Shown here: positions 12,718 to 25,045 of the stretch, one piece after another
How the letters are laid out: each line of letters begins with the position of its first letter
Numbering within the stretch: position 1 is the stretch's first letter
Source: Paguma larvata
Lineage: Eukaryota; Chordata; Mammalia; Carnivora; Viverridae
Direction: 5' to 3'
Length of the DNA stretch: 64,000 nucleotides
Assembly (NCBI GenBank): GCA_030068075.1
Contig: CM057826.1
Span: 71,273,312 to 71,337,311, forward strand
Notes under the pieces: model-generated
The model's input: only the letters and a program-made list of their open reading frames with translations
The model's database searches: none
What the model was told of the DNA's origin: nothing
Made by a program: the position numbers and the translations under genes

Positions 12718-12869
12718 TGAAACAGCTTTTATTATAGTATTAACCACAAGATTTAGAAATATCATTTTCAAAGGGTAAAGTTAATATAAACTAAATATAA
12801 TTTTACCAGCTTTACAAATTAAGTTCTTGAGAAAAAAGTCACAACTAAATGCCTGCAATATTAATACCA

Positions 12870-12897
12870 ATAGTAGTAGTAGTAATAATAATAATAT
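12870..12897. repeat. (AGT)n(AAT)n microsatellite
   Basis: Adjacent runs of AGT and AAT triplets. Confidence 0.9.
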
Positions 12898-15184
12898 TTT
12901 GCCTATCATGTCATGTACTATTTCAACAAAAGAGTAGTTTTCTATAGTCTTCATTTCATGTTGGAGAAACCAAGTGTACTGCTAATAACACAAGACTTGG
13001 TTAGGAAATTAGAATCCATTGCCTCGTGAGTTCATTTGAAAGGTAAAATGAATAAACACTGACGTCTTTTATCACAATGGTTTCTGAAGGATTGAAGAAA
13101 AAGATACAATGATCTACTGCTTACTGCAAGGGCTCATATGGGCAGGGGGTAAGCGTGGATAAGGCAGATGTGACCAGAACACATGTCTTCAACTGGATTG
13201 TCAAAATGCATAAAGTGTATTTTTACATTAGAAACCATGTCATATCTGAATGGAAAATAAATCCAAAGGAATGAACTCGGTAAGTAGTTCACAAAATAAA
13301 TCTAACCTTTCAAATATGTGAAAACTTGGAGAAATCTGCACATGAAGAATAATAGGAAGTTCTCAAATAAAAATAGAATAGATTTGAATATTCCCCCATT
13401 TCTAAGTAAATGGAATAACCCATAAATCTTTACCAGCCACCCGATAACACACACACGATTACAGTAAAGTCCCCACTGTGATAATTCCCCTGAGTAAACA
13501 TTTGTGTAATCAAAACTCTAACATATCTCTAAGTGTACATTTACAGATATAGAAATTATTCTGGTAATATCTCTATCCAGTATGCTATATAATTTATATG
13601 CTATTTTCAAGCTGTCACATACTTGTCTTTAGGTATTTCCACATTTACATTTATGGGAGTAGAAATCGTTTCGTTAATATCTGTATCTGGTAAATATTAC
13701 TGTGTCATTTTCCAGTCTTTAATATATCATACAAACTAGGCAATGCACAGGAAAGCTTTACTGAATGTATTACACTTTGCCCATGAAAGTGGCCCATTCC
13801 CCCCCAAAAAAGTCATTCGGGGAGTGGTGACAAGGTATGACTTGTTCATTGTTTGACTTAAATCAAATCATTTCTGATACAGTTCAAATCCTTTAGGCAC
13901 CTATCTATGGCCAATTCAAACAAATAAACGCTCAAATAAGAAAAGCAGAATGAAGTCCTGCTGTCATACATTTCACTTAATAGTTGTTTTCCTGATGTAT
14001 CCGAGAGGAGTATTTGAAAGGACAGTACGTATTTTCCTGTGATGTCAAAATGTCAATTCGAAATCCATCTGTTTTAGCAGAAAAATAATACTTTGTCACA
14101 AATGCGAGTTAACAGCCAGTCCTCTACTTGGAACCCAGAGGAGATTGAGAAAATCCTCTATTGTCCTAGCACAATGTTAGTTATTATTTATAAGGCCTTA
14201 CAGGGGAAAAAAAAAACAGTTGCCTGACATTCATATAGTTTTCTTAGGAGAAATGTTCCCGTTCCTCAACAGTGTTTAAAACACACCCAGGCATCCAGAG
14301 CTGTGGTTATTTACCTTGATATTGAATTATTTTCCTAAAGCTTGTCATTTTAAAGAAGAGATGCTAAATATTGATAAGGTTTGGTTAGTTCCACAGCTTC
14401 CACACCAAGAAGCCTAGCGAAAGCCAGGGATAAAATAAAACTTTTCTCCCACTGTGCTGTAAATACATTTCATTCAAACCTGGTGTGAATGCCCCTCAAG
14501 TCTCAAGTTCTTAGAATTTTAAGACTGAGAGCATATCAAAGCTAAGATTGCCAAATTAGTACCAATTTAGTGCAATTTAAAATCAAGTAATTTTGTATAA
14601 GAGAATACAAGCTGAGACTCTTATTTGTCTAGTGACACGTATGGCTGTCTCAGTGGTCTTTACTGCTTCACTATTGATGGTATAACAAACATCCTTCCAA
14701 AATATCATGTAGCTTTCTGGCTAACATGGGGAAAAAATACCTACAGAGGTCAATTGTTGGTCTGATGGATATTCATCTTTCAAAAAAAAAAAACCCCACA
14801 AAATTCGAGAAACTAGCCAAGGAGACCACCTTGCTATTGATAAATAACAGTGTGATATTCTACCCTTACCACCATATATGAGATGCAAAACAGGTATGAC
14901 TCATGAATCTTTTAAGAGTGGGTTTTACCAATAAATATAAGCGTAATATATACAAAAAAGGATGGGACAGAAGACGGGGTAATGATTTCTTAAAGTAGAT
15001 GATATTCTTAAATTTATTTTGAGTAGCTTGGAGGATTGGAGAAACTTTTGCTCCCATTCTTTTCCCAAGTTATAATAAAACACCTTTGGTTATAGTTCGG
15101 CGTATCTGGAAAACTCAGTCTCATCAGTCTCTGCATATTCATGGGTAAAATGAAAATATTGGATCATACCATTCTCAATCACTT
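12898..15184. other. anonymous non-coding sequence
   Basis: No gene or mobile element recognised over 2.3 kb except the diverged 110-bp tandem duplication at 13536-13740. The only listed frame (14866-15057 minus, 63 codons) has no features. Confidence 0.55.
13536..13740. repeat. diverged tandem duplication, period about 110 bp
   Basis: Copy A (from 13536) and copy B (from 13646) share 'tacattta', 'tagaaat', 'taatatctntatc' and a following 'attttc' block at the same spacing. Similarity is partial, so the duplication is old. Confidence 0.55.
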
Positions 15185-15310
15185 GCTCACTTTTCAAATA
15201 TTAGTGATTTCCACACCAGGCCTGTGCTATACACTGGGATGTCAGCAAAAAGATAGGCAGGGTCTCTGAACCACTCAAGTCCACAGCCTGTGAGAGAAGT
15301 CTTATGTTAT
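15185..15310 (-). mobile_element. L2 LINE 3'-end fragment, antisense
   Basis: The order 'caaatattagtgatttccac', 'tgctatacactgggatgtca' and 'agggtctctgaa' fits reverse-complement L2. Confidence 0.5.
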
Positions 15311-15344
15311 CCACTACAGAACAAAAACCTATTTCAATTTTAAT

Positions 15345-15720
15345 AACTTCTATAAAGGAACAACACAAGGTAATACGGAAGACTTTAACAAAGAAATGTG
15401 ACCTGCAGTTAGAGCAGGGAGTCTTCTATGCAGAGAGAACTGCATCTGAAAAGGCCTGAGGTGGGAATGTTCGAGTCAAGCTTGAAAGGCCAAAAAAAAT
15501 GTGTGGTTGGAACAAGGAGTGTGGTGGGGCCAAAAGAACAAGATAGGGGTATGGAGCGGGCAAGGAGCAGGATCTCGTGGGTCTCTTAGGCTTCCTGAAG
15601 GGTGTGGGGCTTCACACAGAAAACGAGGAACACTGTTCAAAGATTGTAAGAAGGAAGTTGGCATGACTTGACTATCCCCGAAGTTGATTTCTACTCTGAA
15701 TTGCAATAGGAATATATATT
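15345..15720 (-). mobile_element. L2 LINE body fragment, antisense
   Basis: Contains 'gcagagagaactgcatctga', 'aaaggcctgaggtgggaa', 'gtgtggttggaacaaggagt' and a downstream gag-rich segment in the order typical of reverse-complement L2. No reading frame survives. The 119-codon frame at 15476-15835 lies inside it and is not considered a gene. Confidence 0.5.
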
Positions 15721-16698
15721 TTTTTCTAATTAAAATTGAAGTAAGTAGGGCTGGCATTATTATCATCATTGTCTTACTATAGATATTATGAATTGGCATA
15801 GGCACAGAACTCAAGTTAATAAATTGTAACTTCACTATTACGTTGTTTAATTTAGCTCATTTAGCCTTCATTCCTCAATTCCCACTGATTAGATGATAAT
15901 TCAGTCTTTGCAATTCAAGTTAAGTAGACTCACTTCTACTCTAAACCTTGATCTCTGTTAGGACAACTCAGTCAAGTGCAGTCACTCCTCCGGATTCTTT
16001 CTCCACTTCATTCATTCTGACTTTCCTTTCTTTTCTTTCTTGAAGTAATCTATGTTCTCAAAGGACATTTGTGTTGTTGGGCATCTGACCCGGGACTCTT
16101 CACCCTCTGTGTTGTATATAACTCATTCCATCCAGTCTCTTTCATAAGATGCTGATTATTTTCTACTGATGGCCTCCATCCTTCCTTTTCAGGTCCCTCC
16201 CCAAACCTAATGGATTACAATATGCATTTTAACAAAATGGGTCCCAATGACGTGTCTATACAAAATTTGAGAAATCCTAGGTCCGCAGTATTTTTCTGTT
16301 GGTTTCTTTTCAAAAATAAATGAATGGGACATTTTATTAAAGATAAAGATGTAACCAATGTAGCGATAAGAGCTCCCTTCTGAAAATAAAAGGTTAATTT
16401 TAAGGTTATTTGCATAGCATTCAATGCTGATGTATGTAGAGTTACCTAACAAGATACACTAATATTGCTAATGAGCCAAGCACAATACATGAATGAGTCC
16501 AAACTGTCCATTCTTAATCTATTCTTTCCATGCTGACATGAATTATATCAAGTCTACTGGCAAAACAGACTTTAGAATCTCACTTGGTACACTCAGATTA
16601 CTCATTAGTACTCACCCTATCTGTTCTAAGCTATCCTTCTATAGCCTGAAATAAATTTGGGATCTCTACATATTTTTCTGAGGGAATCACCCCATGGT
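15721..16698. other. anonymous non-coding sequence
   Basis: No gene or family recognised. Two overlapping minus-strand frames at 16207-16452 are short and featureless. Confidence 0.55.
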
Positions 16699-16710
16699 TG
16701 TGTGTGTGTG

Positions 16711-16750
<40 letters not shown>
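16699..16750. repeat. (TG)n microsatellite
   Basis: About 26 TG units with a single TGCG interruption. Confidence 0.97.
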
Positions 16751-16752
<2 letters not shown>

Positions 16753-16840
16753 AGGGTATAGTTGTAAAACTAACTGAAAAACTGAATAGTATAAAGTGAT
16801 ACAAAAGCAATATCAAGGAAATGTTGTTTCCAAGTCTTTT

Positions 16841-17051
16841 TCCTTTTTAAAGTTTGTTTGGTTGTTTGTTTGTTTGTTTGTTTGTTTATTTTGAGGGAGT
16901 GCATTGAGAGGGGGAGAGAAAGAGAATCCCAAGCAGGCCCACACTGACAGGCAGAGCCTGATGTGGGGCTTGAACTCACGAACCACGAGATCATGACCCA
17001 AGCTGAAATCAAGAACTGGATGCTTAAACAACTGAGCCACTCAGGTACCCC
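16841..17051 (-). mobile_element. CAN-SINE, antisense, with expanded (TTTG)n tail
   Basis: The tail carries a (TTTG)n run at about 16852-16889 instead of the usual A/T tail, followed by GA-rich body and head. Flanking ttgtttccaagtctttt (16824-16840) and ttgctttcaagtctttt (17052-17068) form a 17-bp duplication with two mismatches. Confidence 0.95.
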
Positions 17052-17068
17052 TTGCTTTCAAGTCTTTT

Positions 17069-17824
17069 AAAAATTTCATTAGAACAGCTCACATATTAAA
17101 TTAAGTCATAATGATGAATATGGCATACTTGAACATAATCATAGTTTCAATTGCTCCAACAAAATCTGAAACCATGTATGGCATGTTATTCAGTAGTCAC
17201 CAGGAAATCTTACTGTGACCATTTCTCATCATAAATACTCCCTTATGCACCAATGTAAGACCATGTCTCCAGTACTAAAATGAAAGTTGGAGGTAAGTGA
17301 TTATTCACTAATTTCTAGCGTCAGGTATGGCCTTGGCCTTCATGGATGTTATAAATGTTTACTGATGAAAACTGTATTATAAAGCCACTTCTATTTCCTA
17401 TGAATTATTTCAATTGCCTTTTTGGAATTGCGAGTGTTCTCTAACTCCATGCTTCACTTTTATTCTTCAACCTTGGCATGTATGTCTATCTTGAATAAGT
17501 TCTTCCAAAATGCCCTGGAATACCAGATTTTGAAGACTTATAGAGTCATACCTCTTTAAGTCTTCTAATTTTGTCTACTAATATGGTAGAATATTGATGA
17601 ATTGTGAAGACTGAACCTCAAAATTCATTCTAAATTATTTCTCAGACAGGAGGAATGACTCGTTCCAGACCATTTGTAATCTCTTTGCTCTTCTGGCTCA
17701 CAGCACATAATGGTGAGTCAGCTGGTTTGGCTGGAAATAAATTAGATGGCAGTTCTACCACCATCACCACTCCTTTCATGACGTTTACTGATCTAGAAAG
17801 AATTACAGCAATAATAATCTGCTG
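17069..17824. other. anonymous non-coding sequence
   Basis: No gene or repeat recognised. Overlapping opposite-strand frames at 17642-17840 show no recognisable product. Confidence 0.5.
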
Positions 17825-18020
17825 GCTATTCACGGTTTAGTGTGTTTCAAGTCGTGTGGTAGGTGCTTTTCATTTGTTATCTCACTTAATCTTAATAACA
17901 TTCTATGAGGTAGGTGCTATTATCATCATTATTCACATTTTACAAGTGAAGAAACCAGGAGTTAAAGCAAAAAAGTTAGTAAATATTATAATTAGGATTC
18001 AAGTTCAAGTTGTCCTGCTC
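17825..18020 (-). mobile_element. MIR SINE, antisense
   Basis: Contains 'ttatctcacttaatcttaat', 'ctatgaggtaggtgctatta', 'cacattttacaagtgaagaa' and 'aggattcaagttcaag', a well-preserved reverse-complement MIR core. A 61-codon frame crossing it is incidental. Confidence 0.8.
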
Positions 18021-19894
18021 CAAAGACCTCCTCTCCTCTAAGATTTTCATCACCATGATGTTCAACTTGCCTGACTTCACCTATCCCATCCAAAGGAGAA
18101 TACCACTGTTCAGGTGAATGTAATCAACTTTCATATTCTTAAAATAGAAACCTACAAACACATATATACTCACAAACACAGGCTTGAAATGGAGCTGTTT
18201 CTGAGTCATACACTCTATACATGAAGTGACACACACCTGGTATGAACCTATAAAATGCAAATGAAATGGCCATCACTATGCTATTTCCACTAAGTAATAC
18301 CTAACCTCACAGACATCAACGAGAATAGCCAAATGTACATAAGATTGAGAATTTGTATTTTCTAAATATGCACACATATGCATTCCAATTTGCACATATA
18401 AATAAACCTACATATATGGACCTCCACTCTTAAGACACACAAAGGATCACTTTTATTTAAGAAAATTCTGAGGACCTACTGAATTCGGAAGTCCACTTCA
18501 GGAATTTGTTCATTTCATGTGCATGGACATCATTACAGGCTGAAAGCTTATTAAAGATAATCAAGAAGTTTCTTTTGGAATTATCTTCCTTAGCCTACTT
18601 CCAAGGGAAATCATTTGCAGGCTTCTTTAGGGCAATGGTTATCAACCAAGTGCTCAGGCTCATTTTCAAATGTTCCAGACCAAATTTACTATAATAATGA
18701 TAACTGCTCTTTCGGTATCCTGATCTTTTTAACTGCTATACATCTTTTCATCTATTTCCATTTCCCTTAGGTAGAGTGCAGACTAAGAAATCATCAGACC
18801 CATTTTTCAATACTATACATCATCAGAAACAATTTTGATAATCATATTATTAGTGTGCATAACCCCATCCTTCCGAGCTCTACTAAAAGAGTCACTTAAA
18901 TGTCCTGCTCTTGTTCACATGCTCTATTTATATCTACAAACGTCAAAAATTCTAAATGAAGTGTATGAACCTTGATTGATAAAGAGAGATAGCTCTCTTT
19001 CCCAGTCAAGAAAAAAATAGTTAATAAAACCCTAGCACCTGCCTAAAATTGATTTTTAAATTCTCCAAAATTGTTCTTTAGTTAATTCAGGTGACACACA
19101 TTTGTATCCCGGTTCAGGAATAGTTTTTTAATGCATGATTATTTGGGAGAGAATATTAGATTTATTACCTTTGCTAATGAACACTTAGATAAAAGAGGTA
19201 TTCTCAAGATAAGTATTCTCATGACATGAACTCTGATTACCATATATTAATTTTCATTTCAAGTCTGAATTATATAAAGAGTGAACCCAGTGGCTTTTAC
19301 ATATAGAAAATGGGACCTCTCCAAAGTACACTCTGCTATAATTCTCAAGTGTCCCCTGTCACATTTGTAATGTTGCATATCAGTAGTACCAGAATTCATC
19401 ATCATGAATGCACTTCCAGAGGTTTAAAGAAATGGATAAACCTTAAAGACACAGTGTTTAATCTCAGATCTTTATAATAACGTGTTAGCCCTATTTCAGT
19501 GGGATTGAGGGAATGACTTTAAGAATGATCAGTGAATTGGTTGAGAGGCCCCTTCCCCTATGCTCTACACCCAAGAGAGTCTGTTACTTATCTGCTCCTT
19601 TTTCACAGCAGCATTTAGCACAGAGTCACTAAGAGAATGCAACTCCTTAGTAACATCAAGGTGCATCTGCATCTCCAATATTTGCCACAACTTCTCAGTA
19701 CCAAATAGTGCCACCAGGGCCACAGAGCTCACATTCTCTGCAGCATATGCCCTTGTCCTGGGAATCTTGGGCTGATGAATATATCATAAAACCAATGTAA
19801 CTAGAATTTTAAGAAAACAATGATTTTATCCTCTAACTGGAATTGGGCAGGGATAAAAATTAATGGCCTTCCTGAAATCTAAGAACTAGAGATG
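18021..19894. other. anonymous non-coding sequence
   Basis: No gene recognised. Position about 18634 has a short hAT-like start ('caatggttatcaacc'), too little to call. The 71-codon frame at 19560-19775 shows no domain. Confidence 0.5.
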
Positions 19895-19943
19895 ACTTAT
19901 GAGGCCAGTACCACCCAGATATCAAAGCCAGTTAAAATATCAC

Positions 19944-19983
19944 CAAAAAAAAAAAAAAAAAAAAAAAGAGAGAGAGAGAGAGA
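19944..19983. repeat. poly(A) plus (GA)n within L1
   Basis: A-run of about 23 followed by GA repeats. It lies where L1 ORF2 normally has a short A-rich segment. Confidence 0.9.
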
Positions 19984-20819
19984 AGTACAGGTCAATATCT
20001 CTAATGAATAGAAAAAATCCTCAACAAAATATTAGCAAACTGAAAGGAACAATATATTTTTTAAAAATCATACACCACAATCAAGTGGAATTTATTCCAG
20101 GATGTAAGGGTGGTTGACCGTTCACAAAACAATGAACATAATACATAATGAAAACACAATACAAAAAAGTATCTTCAAAAACAGTGTTGAAAAAACTGGA
20201 CAACCAAATGCAAATGAATGAAATTGAATCACTTTCTTTTACCATACACAAAAAAATAAACTCAAAATGGATTAAAGAGCTGAATTTGAGACCTGAAACC
20301 ATAAAAATCCTAAAAGAGAACACAGGTAATCATTTCTGACATTGGGTCTAGAAACATTTTGCTAGATATGTCTCCTGAGGCAAAAGAAATAAAAAGAAAA
20401 ATAGAATATTTGGATAACATCAAAATAAAATGCTTTATCACAGTGAAGGGAACAATCAACAGAACTAAAAGGCAACCGTGGAATGGGAGAAGATATTTGA
20501 AAATGACTTATCTGATAAAGGGTTAGTATTCAAAATATACAAAGAACTGATACAATTCAACACCCAAAAAACAAATAATCCATTTAAAAATGGGCAGAAC
20601 ACATGACAGATATTTCTCCAAATTAGACATACAGATGGCCAACAGATATATGCAAAGATTCTCAATATCACTCATCATGAAGGAATTGCAAATCAAAACT
20701 ATAATACCAAGTATTTACCCAAAAAATGCAAAACTGATAATTCAAAGGGACACATGCACCCCTATGTTTATTGCATCATTACTTACAATAGCCAAACTAT
20801 GGAAGCAGCTCATAAATAT

Positions 20820-20824
<5 letters not shown>

Positions 20825-20853
<29 letters not shown>
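20825..20853. repeat. (AC)n microsatellite within L1
   Basis: Perfect CA run near the L1 3' end, preceding 'gcacacacacaatggaatat'. Confidence 0.95.
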
Positions 20854-20856
<3 letters not shown>

Positions 20857-21026
20857 GAAATGCACACACACAATGGAATATTATTCAACCATAAAAGAGA
20901 ATGAAATCTTGCCATTTGCAACAACATGGATAGAGCTAAAGAGTATAATGTTATAAGTTATAGAAAGACAAATATGATATGATTTCACTGATATGTGGAA
21001 TTTAAGAAACAAAACAAATGAGCAAA

Positions 21027-21029
<3 letters not shown>

Positions 21030-21057
<28 letters not shown>
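21030..21057. repeat. (AG)n microsatellite within L1
   Basis: Perfect AG run inside the L1 3' region. Confidence 0.95.
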
Positions 21058-21071
<14 letters not shown>

Positions 21072-21190
21072 TGCTTAACTATAGAGAACAAACTGATGGT
21101 TACCAGAGTTGGGTGGGGAGATGGGGGAAATAGGAGATGGGGATTAAAGAGTACACTCACCATGATGAAAAATAAAATGTTAACAAAAAG

Positions 21191-21946
21191 AACCAGATGT
21201 CCCTTGAACCATCATGTATTGTGATATGTCAGGATATCTTAGTGTTCTTATAGACATAGGAAATATCAGTTTATGGTACAACATTTATTAAAACAAAACA
21301 AGGGATCATTTACATGATTAGCCTGTTTATACTTCCAATACTTTTTATTCTGTGTATTTATTAAAGTATCACTTCAAAAAGCTACTTGTTTTAATGAAAG
21401 ATGAACAAAATTAGCAATAAACATTTTTAACTCATCTATTGTAACAAAGCACACAATCAGAAAAATTCACAAAGTATAAAGCATAATGAATTACCACAAA
21501 AGAAACATACAAATACAAGCAATACTGAATTAGGAAAGAATATCCTACGAGTTCCTCACCTCATGTTCCCTCTCAGTAAATACCTCCTCCCTTTTCTCCA
21601 AAGGTAATTAGTTTTAAAATATGTCTATAAATGCTTTTATAATCTTACCTTCAAAAGATCAAGCCCAATTCTCTTGCCCTTGAGTGTAGACTAAAGTAAA
21701 CAACTTGCTTCTAACAAATGGAATAGAGTTGAATTTGCAGGGTGTGACTTTGGGAAATAGATTATAGAAGGCATTATGCTTCTTCCTTACAAGGACTGTT
21801 AAATCACTCACTACAGAGGGAGACAACTGCCATGTTATTACTTAAACAGCCCAATGGGGAATCCCATATGGGGAAGAATGAAGGGTCTGTTGGTAAAGTC
21901 AATGAGGAACAAAGGTCTTTTAACAAATGCCTGCGAGGGAGCTGTG
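21191..21946. other. anonymous non-coding sequence
   Basis: AT-rich sequence with no gene and no confident repeat. Confidence 0.5.
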
Positions 21947-22149
21947 TTTTTTAAGTTTATTTATTTTGATATGGAGAGAGAGAGTGCGAGCAGGGGAGGA
22001 GCAGAAAGAATGGAAGAGAGAGAATCCCAAGCAGGCTCCACACTCTCAGCACAGAGTGTGGAGTGGGGCTCGATCTCATGAACCATGAGATCATGACCTG
22101 ACCCGAGATCAAGTTTGACGCTTAACCTACTGAGCCACTCAGGCGCCCC
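21947..22149 (-). mobile_element. CAN-SINE, antisense, full length
   Basis: Starts with TTTTTTAAGTTTATTTATTT and ends 'gagccactcaggcgcccc'. A duplicated target is at best weak ('gagggagct' and 'gagtgagcc'). Confidence 0.93.
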
Positions 22150-22299
22150 ATGAGTGAGCCATTTTGAAGTGTATCCACCAGTGCCAGTCAAGTCTTCAGA
22201 TGACTGAAACTCTGGCATTTAGATGATTGGTATCATCAGGAATAGCATTTCATTACCTTTTCTGACTTAACACTGATCCCATAAAGATCTATGTAGACT

Positions 22300-22915
22300 G
22301 TAAGGAGATATATGCAATTCAGATATCTGACAGAGGAATTGTATCATGAGCATATAAAGAATTCCTACAGATCAATGTAGGAATGTAAGTGAAAACAACT
22401 CAGGTTTTTAAATGGGCATAAGACTTGAGAAGGCATTTTTTTTAAAAGAACATATCAAATAACCAGAGACAATATGGAAAAATGTTAAACATCAATAGTA
22501 TCATGAGGAGAATGCAAATTAAAATTACAATGATATACCTATAACTACACAGCCACTAGATATGCTAAAATTCGAAAGATCAATAAGACCAAGTTTTGGC
22601 AAGAATGTGGAACAAACAGAATTCTTACACATTGCCAGTGAGTGTGAGGTGGTACAACTCTGAAAAACTGCTTATCAATCTATGTGAAGGTAAACCACAT
22701 ACTTACCTTAGGTATTCTACACCAAGATGTTTCCAGTATAGAATTAAAAACATGTCCATGAGAAATACATGTATATATATTGTTTTTCATTGCAGATTTA
22801 TTTATAACTGTCTAAAACAAAAAAAAAATAATTCCAAATGTGTATCACAAGAGAGAAAATAAATAAATTGTGGCTTATCCATTCAGTGAAATATTACTCA
22901 ACCATCAAAAATGGC
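22300..22915 (+). mobile_element. ancient L1 LINE 3' portion
   Basis: The diverged order 'aagaattcctacagatcaat', 'atgggcataagacttgagaa', 'gaatgtggaacaaacagaat', 'ttatttataactgtctaaaa' and 'ttactcaaccatcaaaaat' follows L1 ORF2 C-terminal to 3' UTR. The 88-codon frame at 22596-22862 lies within it. Confidence 0.7.
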
Positions 22916-23134
22916 CATATGCCAAATATTTATTGAGAATTTCCTATGAGAAAAATGTTGGGATATAAGCGGTTTCAACAAGTTTTGCATATTTTATTTA
23001 GAAGGATTTAGGAGAACTTCAGACATATTTTATTTCCATTCTTCTTCCAAATCTACACTACTCTAATCTCTTAAAAGAGAAACAAAAATAATACAAATTC
23101 ATCAAACAGAAAACACCAGTTTATGTCTTTTAAT
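22916..23134. other. short unassigned segment, possible L2 trace
   Basis: 'ccaaatatttattgagaatt' at about 22924 is L2-3'-end-like, antisense. The rest is unassigned. Confidence 0.35.
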
Positions 23135-23143
23135 AAATTTGTA

Positions 23144-23365
23144 GGGTTACCTGGGTGGCTCAATCAGTTTAAGCATCAAACTTCGGCTCAGGTCAAGATC
23201 TCACGGTGTGTGGGTTCGAATCCCGCATCAGGCTCTGTCCTGACAGCTCGGAGCCTGGAACCTGCTTCAGATTCTGTGTCTGCCTCTCTCTCTCTGCACC
23301 ACCCTGATCATGCTGTGTCTTTCTCTTTTTCTCTATCAAGAAAAAATAAATAAACATTAAAAAAC
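23144..23365 (+). mobile_element. CAN-SINE, sense, full length
   Basis: Head ('acctgggtggctcaatcag'), B-box-like 'gggttcgaatccc', body, (CT)n and an A/T-rich tail. It carries the 'acttcggctcagg' subtype. Target duplication not clear. The 76-codon frame across it is the usual SINE frame. Confidence 0.95.
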
Positions 23366-23506
23366 ATTTGTAATCATTCCAAAAAGTAAGTGTTCTCAAA
23401 ACAAGAAGAAAAATATGACATAAAGTTTTTTTCCCTAAATTATGTATTTATTTGTTTACATAAGAAGATAATTTAATCTCTTTGGATTTAAAGAAATATT
23501 ATGATT

Positions 23507-23722
23507 TTTTAATAACATTTTTTATTTCTTTTTGAGAGACACAGAGATACTGAGCATGAGCGGGGAGGGACAGAGAAAGAGAGAGAGACACAGAATTCAA
23601 AGCAGGCTCCAGGCTCTGAGCTGTCAATATAGAGCCTGATACAGGGCTCGAACCCATGAACCATGAGATGGTGACCTGAGCCGAAATTGGATGCTTAACT
23701 GATTGAGCCACCCAGGAACCCC
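23507..23722 (-). mobile_element. CAN-SINE, antisense, full length
   Basis: T-rich tail, GA-rich segment, body and head ending 'gccacccaggaacccc'. It lies 141 bp from the preceding sense copy, making a tail-to-tail inverted pair. The two short minus frames here are SINE-derived. Confidence 0.95.
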
Positions 23723-24332
23723 CGAAATTGTGTCATGCTTTAAACACACTTTGGAATCTATGTAATTAGTGGTGTCCATGCAAGTTTTTATTCTAATGAC
23801 AGAAGAAAAGATCCCCAAATCTGGACTTTGCCTATAGTTAACTATCCTTTCTGATATTTTAACAGTTAGGACCCAATAAGGTACTAGTAAATTATAACAT
23901 AAAAAATAGATGGCATATAACAATGCCTTCTTATGATGCTTTCCCACACATGTATTCCTGTTTCAAAGGCACGAGACAAGTATAACAGACTCTTAGTCAT
24001 GTTTAACATCCTAGCAAGTAGGAAACGCAAAGTAGCTTAAGTACAAAATGCATGAGTCCACTACTTCTTACATAAAAACACAGATATCCAGGAAAAAAAA
24101 TAAATTAACATGACTGTGAACTCTAGGACTTTAAGATACAATGATCTGGGCAGACTCTATTTCTGCTCTGTAAAAATTACTTCACCAAAACAAGAACAAG
24201 GATCCATATTTAACAGAACAGATGATTAATTAATCATTACAAGTAATCTCCTAAATACATAATATCTTGTTTTCATCTACTCATTAATGGTTTCTACGCA
24301 CCAGAAAAACTGTTAAAGGCAAGCCCTTCACA

Positions 24333-24333
<1 letters not shown>
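23723..24333. other. anonymous non-coding sequence
   Basis: No gene or repeat recognised. Confidence 0.5.

Positions 24334-24372
<39 letters not shown>
24334..24372. repeat. (AC)n microsatellite
   Basis: Near-perfect AC run of about 19 units. The VCVCVC stretch of the minus-strand frame is its translation. Confidence 0.97.
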
Positions 24373-24376
<4 letters not shown>

Positions 24377-24544
24377 AGACAAAAATGAATGAATAGCAGA
24401 ACCCAGAATGGCTAACAATCCTTTTAGTTATATATTCATAGTAAATGAGCTTATTACTTTTGAGGAACTGCCAGAAAGATGTAAGACTGGAACAGAAATT
24501 ATAAGTGAGGAAACAATGAAGGCAGTAAGATATCAAAGGGACAG

Positions 24545-25045
24545 ATTATGAAGAATATTTTTTGGAATTTATTCTCAGTGTGACGGGAGGCCATTAGTGT
24601 TTCTGACAAAATTTAACTAATGTTTTTAAAATATAGCTCTGTTTGTAGTGAGTAGAGTAGAATAAAGGAGTGAGAGTTGAAGCCCCAAGTTAAGTAGGAT
24701 GTTATAGAAATGAGGTGCTGGTAGCTTTATGAGAACAATAGTTGCAGAGGGAGAAGACAGGAGACAAAATGACTATGGAGCCAAACAGACTTGAAGTGTG
24801 AGGGAAAGCAAGCACTCAAGGATGACTTCAGAATGTCTGTGTCCAGGAACTGGGTGAAGTTTTATTGGTAGGAAAGAGTAGAGGTGAAAACAGTGAACAG
24901 GGAATGGAAATCGAGAGTATGATTTGAGACATGCTAAGTTGTAATGGCCTATTAGGCCATCAAAGTAGAGGTGTTTCATACACAAATTCAACAATCTGCA
25001 CACAAAAATTGGAGCTAAGAGGAATGTCCCAAACTGGAAGTGACA
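24545..25045 (-). mobile_element. L2 LINE body fragment, antisense
   Basis: Contains 'tgacgggaggccattag', 'actcaaggatgacttcagaa', 'atttgagacatgctaagttg' and 'cctattaggccatcaaagta'. These match by eye the reverse-complement L2 order (grey-level similarity, no surviving frame). Confidence 0.5.

Larger units (their letters stand above)
19895..21190 (+). mobile_element. L1 LINE 3' portion (ORF2 remnant plus 3' UTR), internally deleted
   Basis: Starts in ORF2 ('tatgaggccagtaccaccc'). It passes an A/GA-expanded segment, the 'cctcaacaaaatattagca' block, the 'caagtggaatttattcc' block, and 'ggattaaagagctgaattt'. It ends in 3' sequence such as 'gaatattattcaaccataaa' and the 'gattaaagagtacactc' block. 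Comparison with normal L1 order shows several internal segments missing (near 20150 and 20705). Small frames such as 20148-20339 are ORF2 remnants. Confidence 0.85.

Noticed and set aside
16631..16816. THTHTH-rich frame, and VCVCVC frame at 24294-24536
   Set aside because: Translations of the (TG)n and (AC)n microsatellites.
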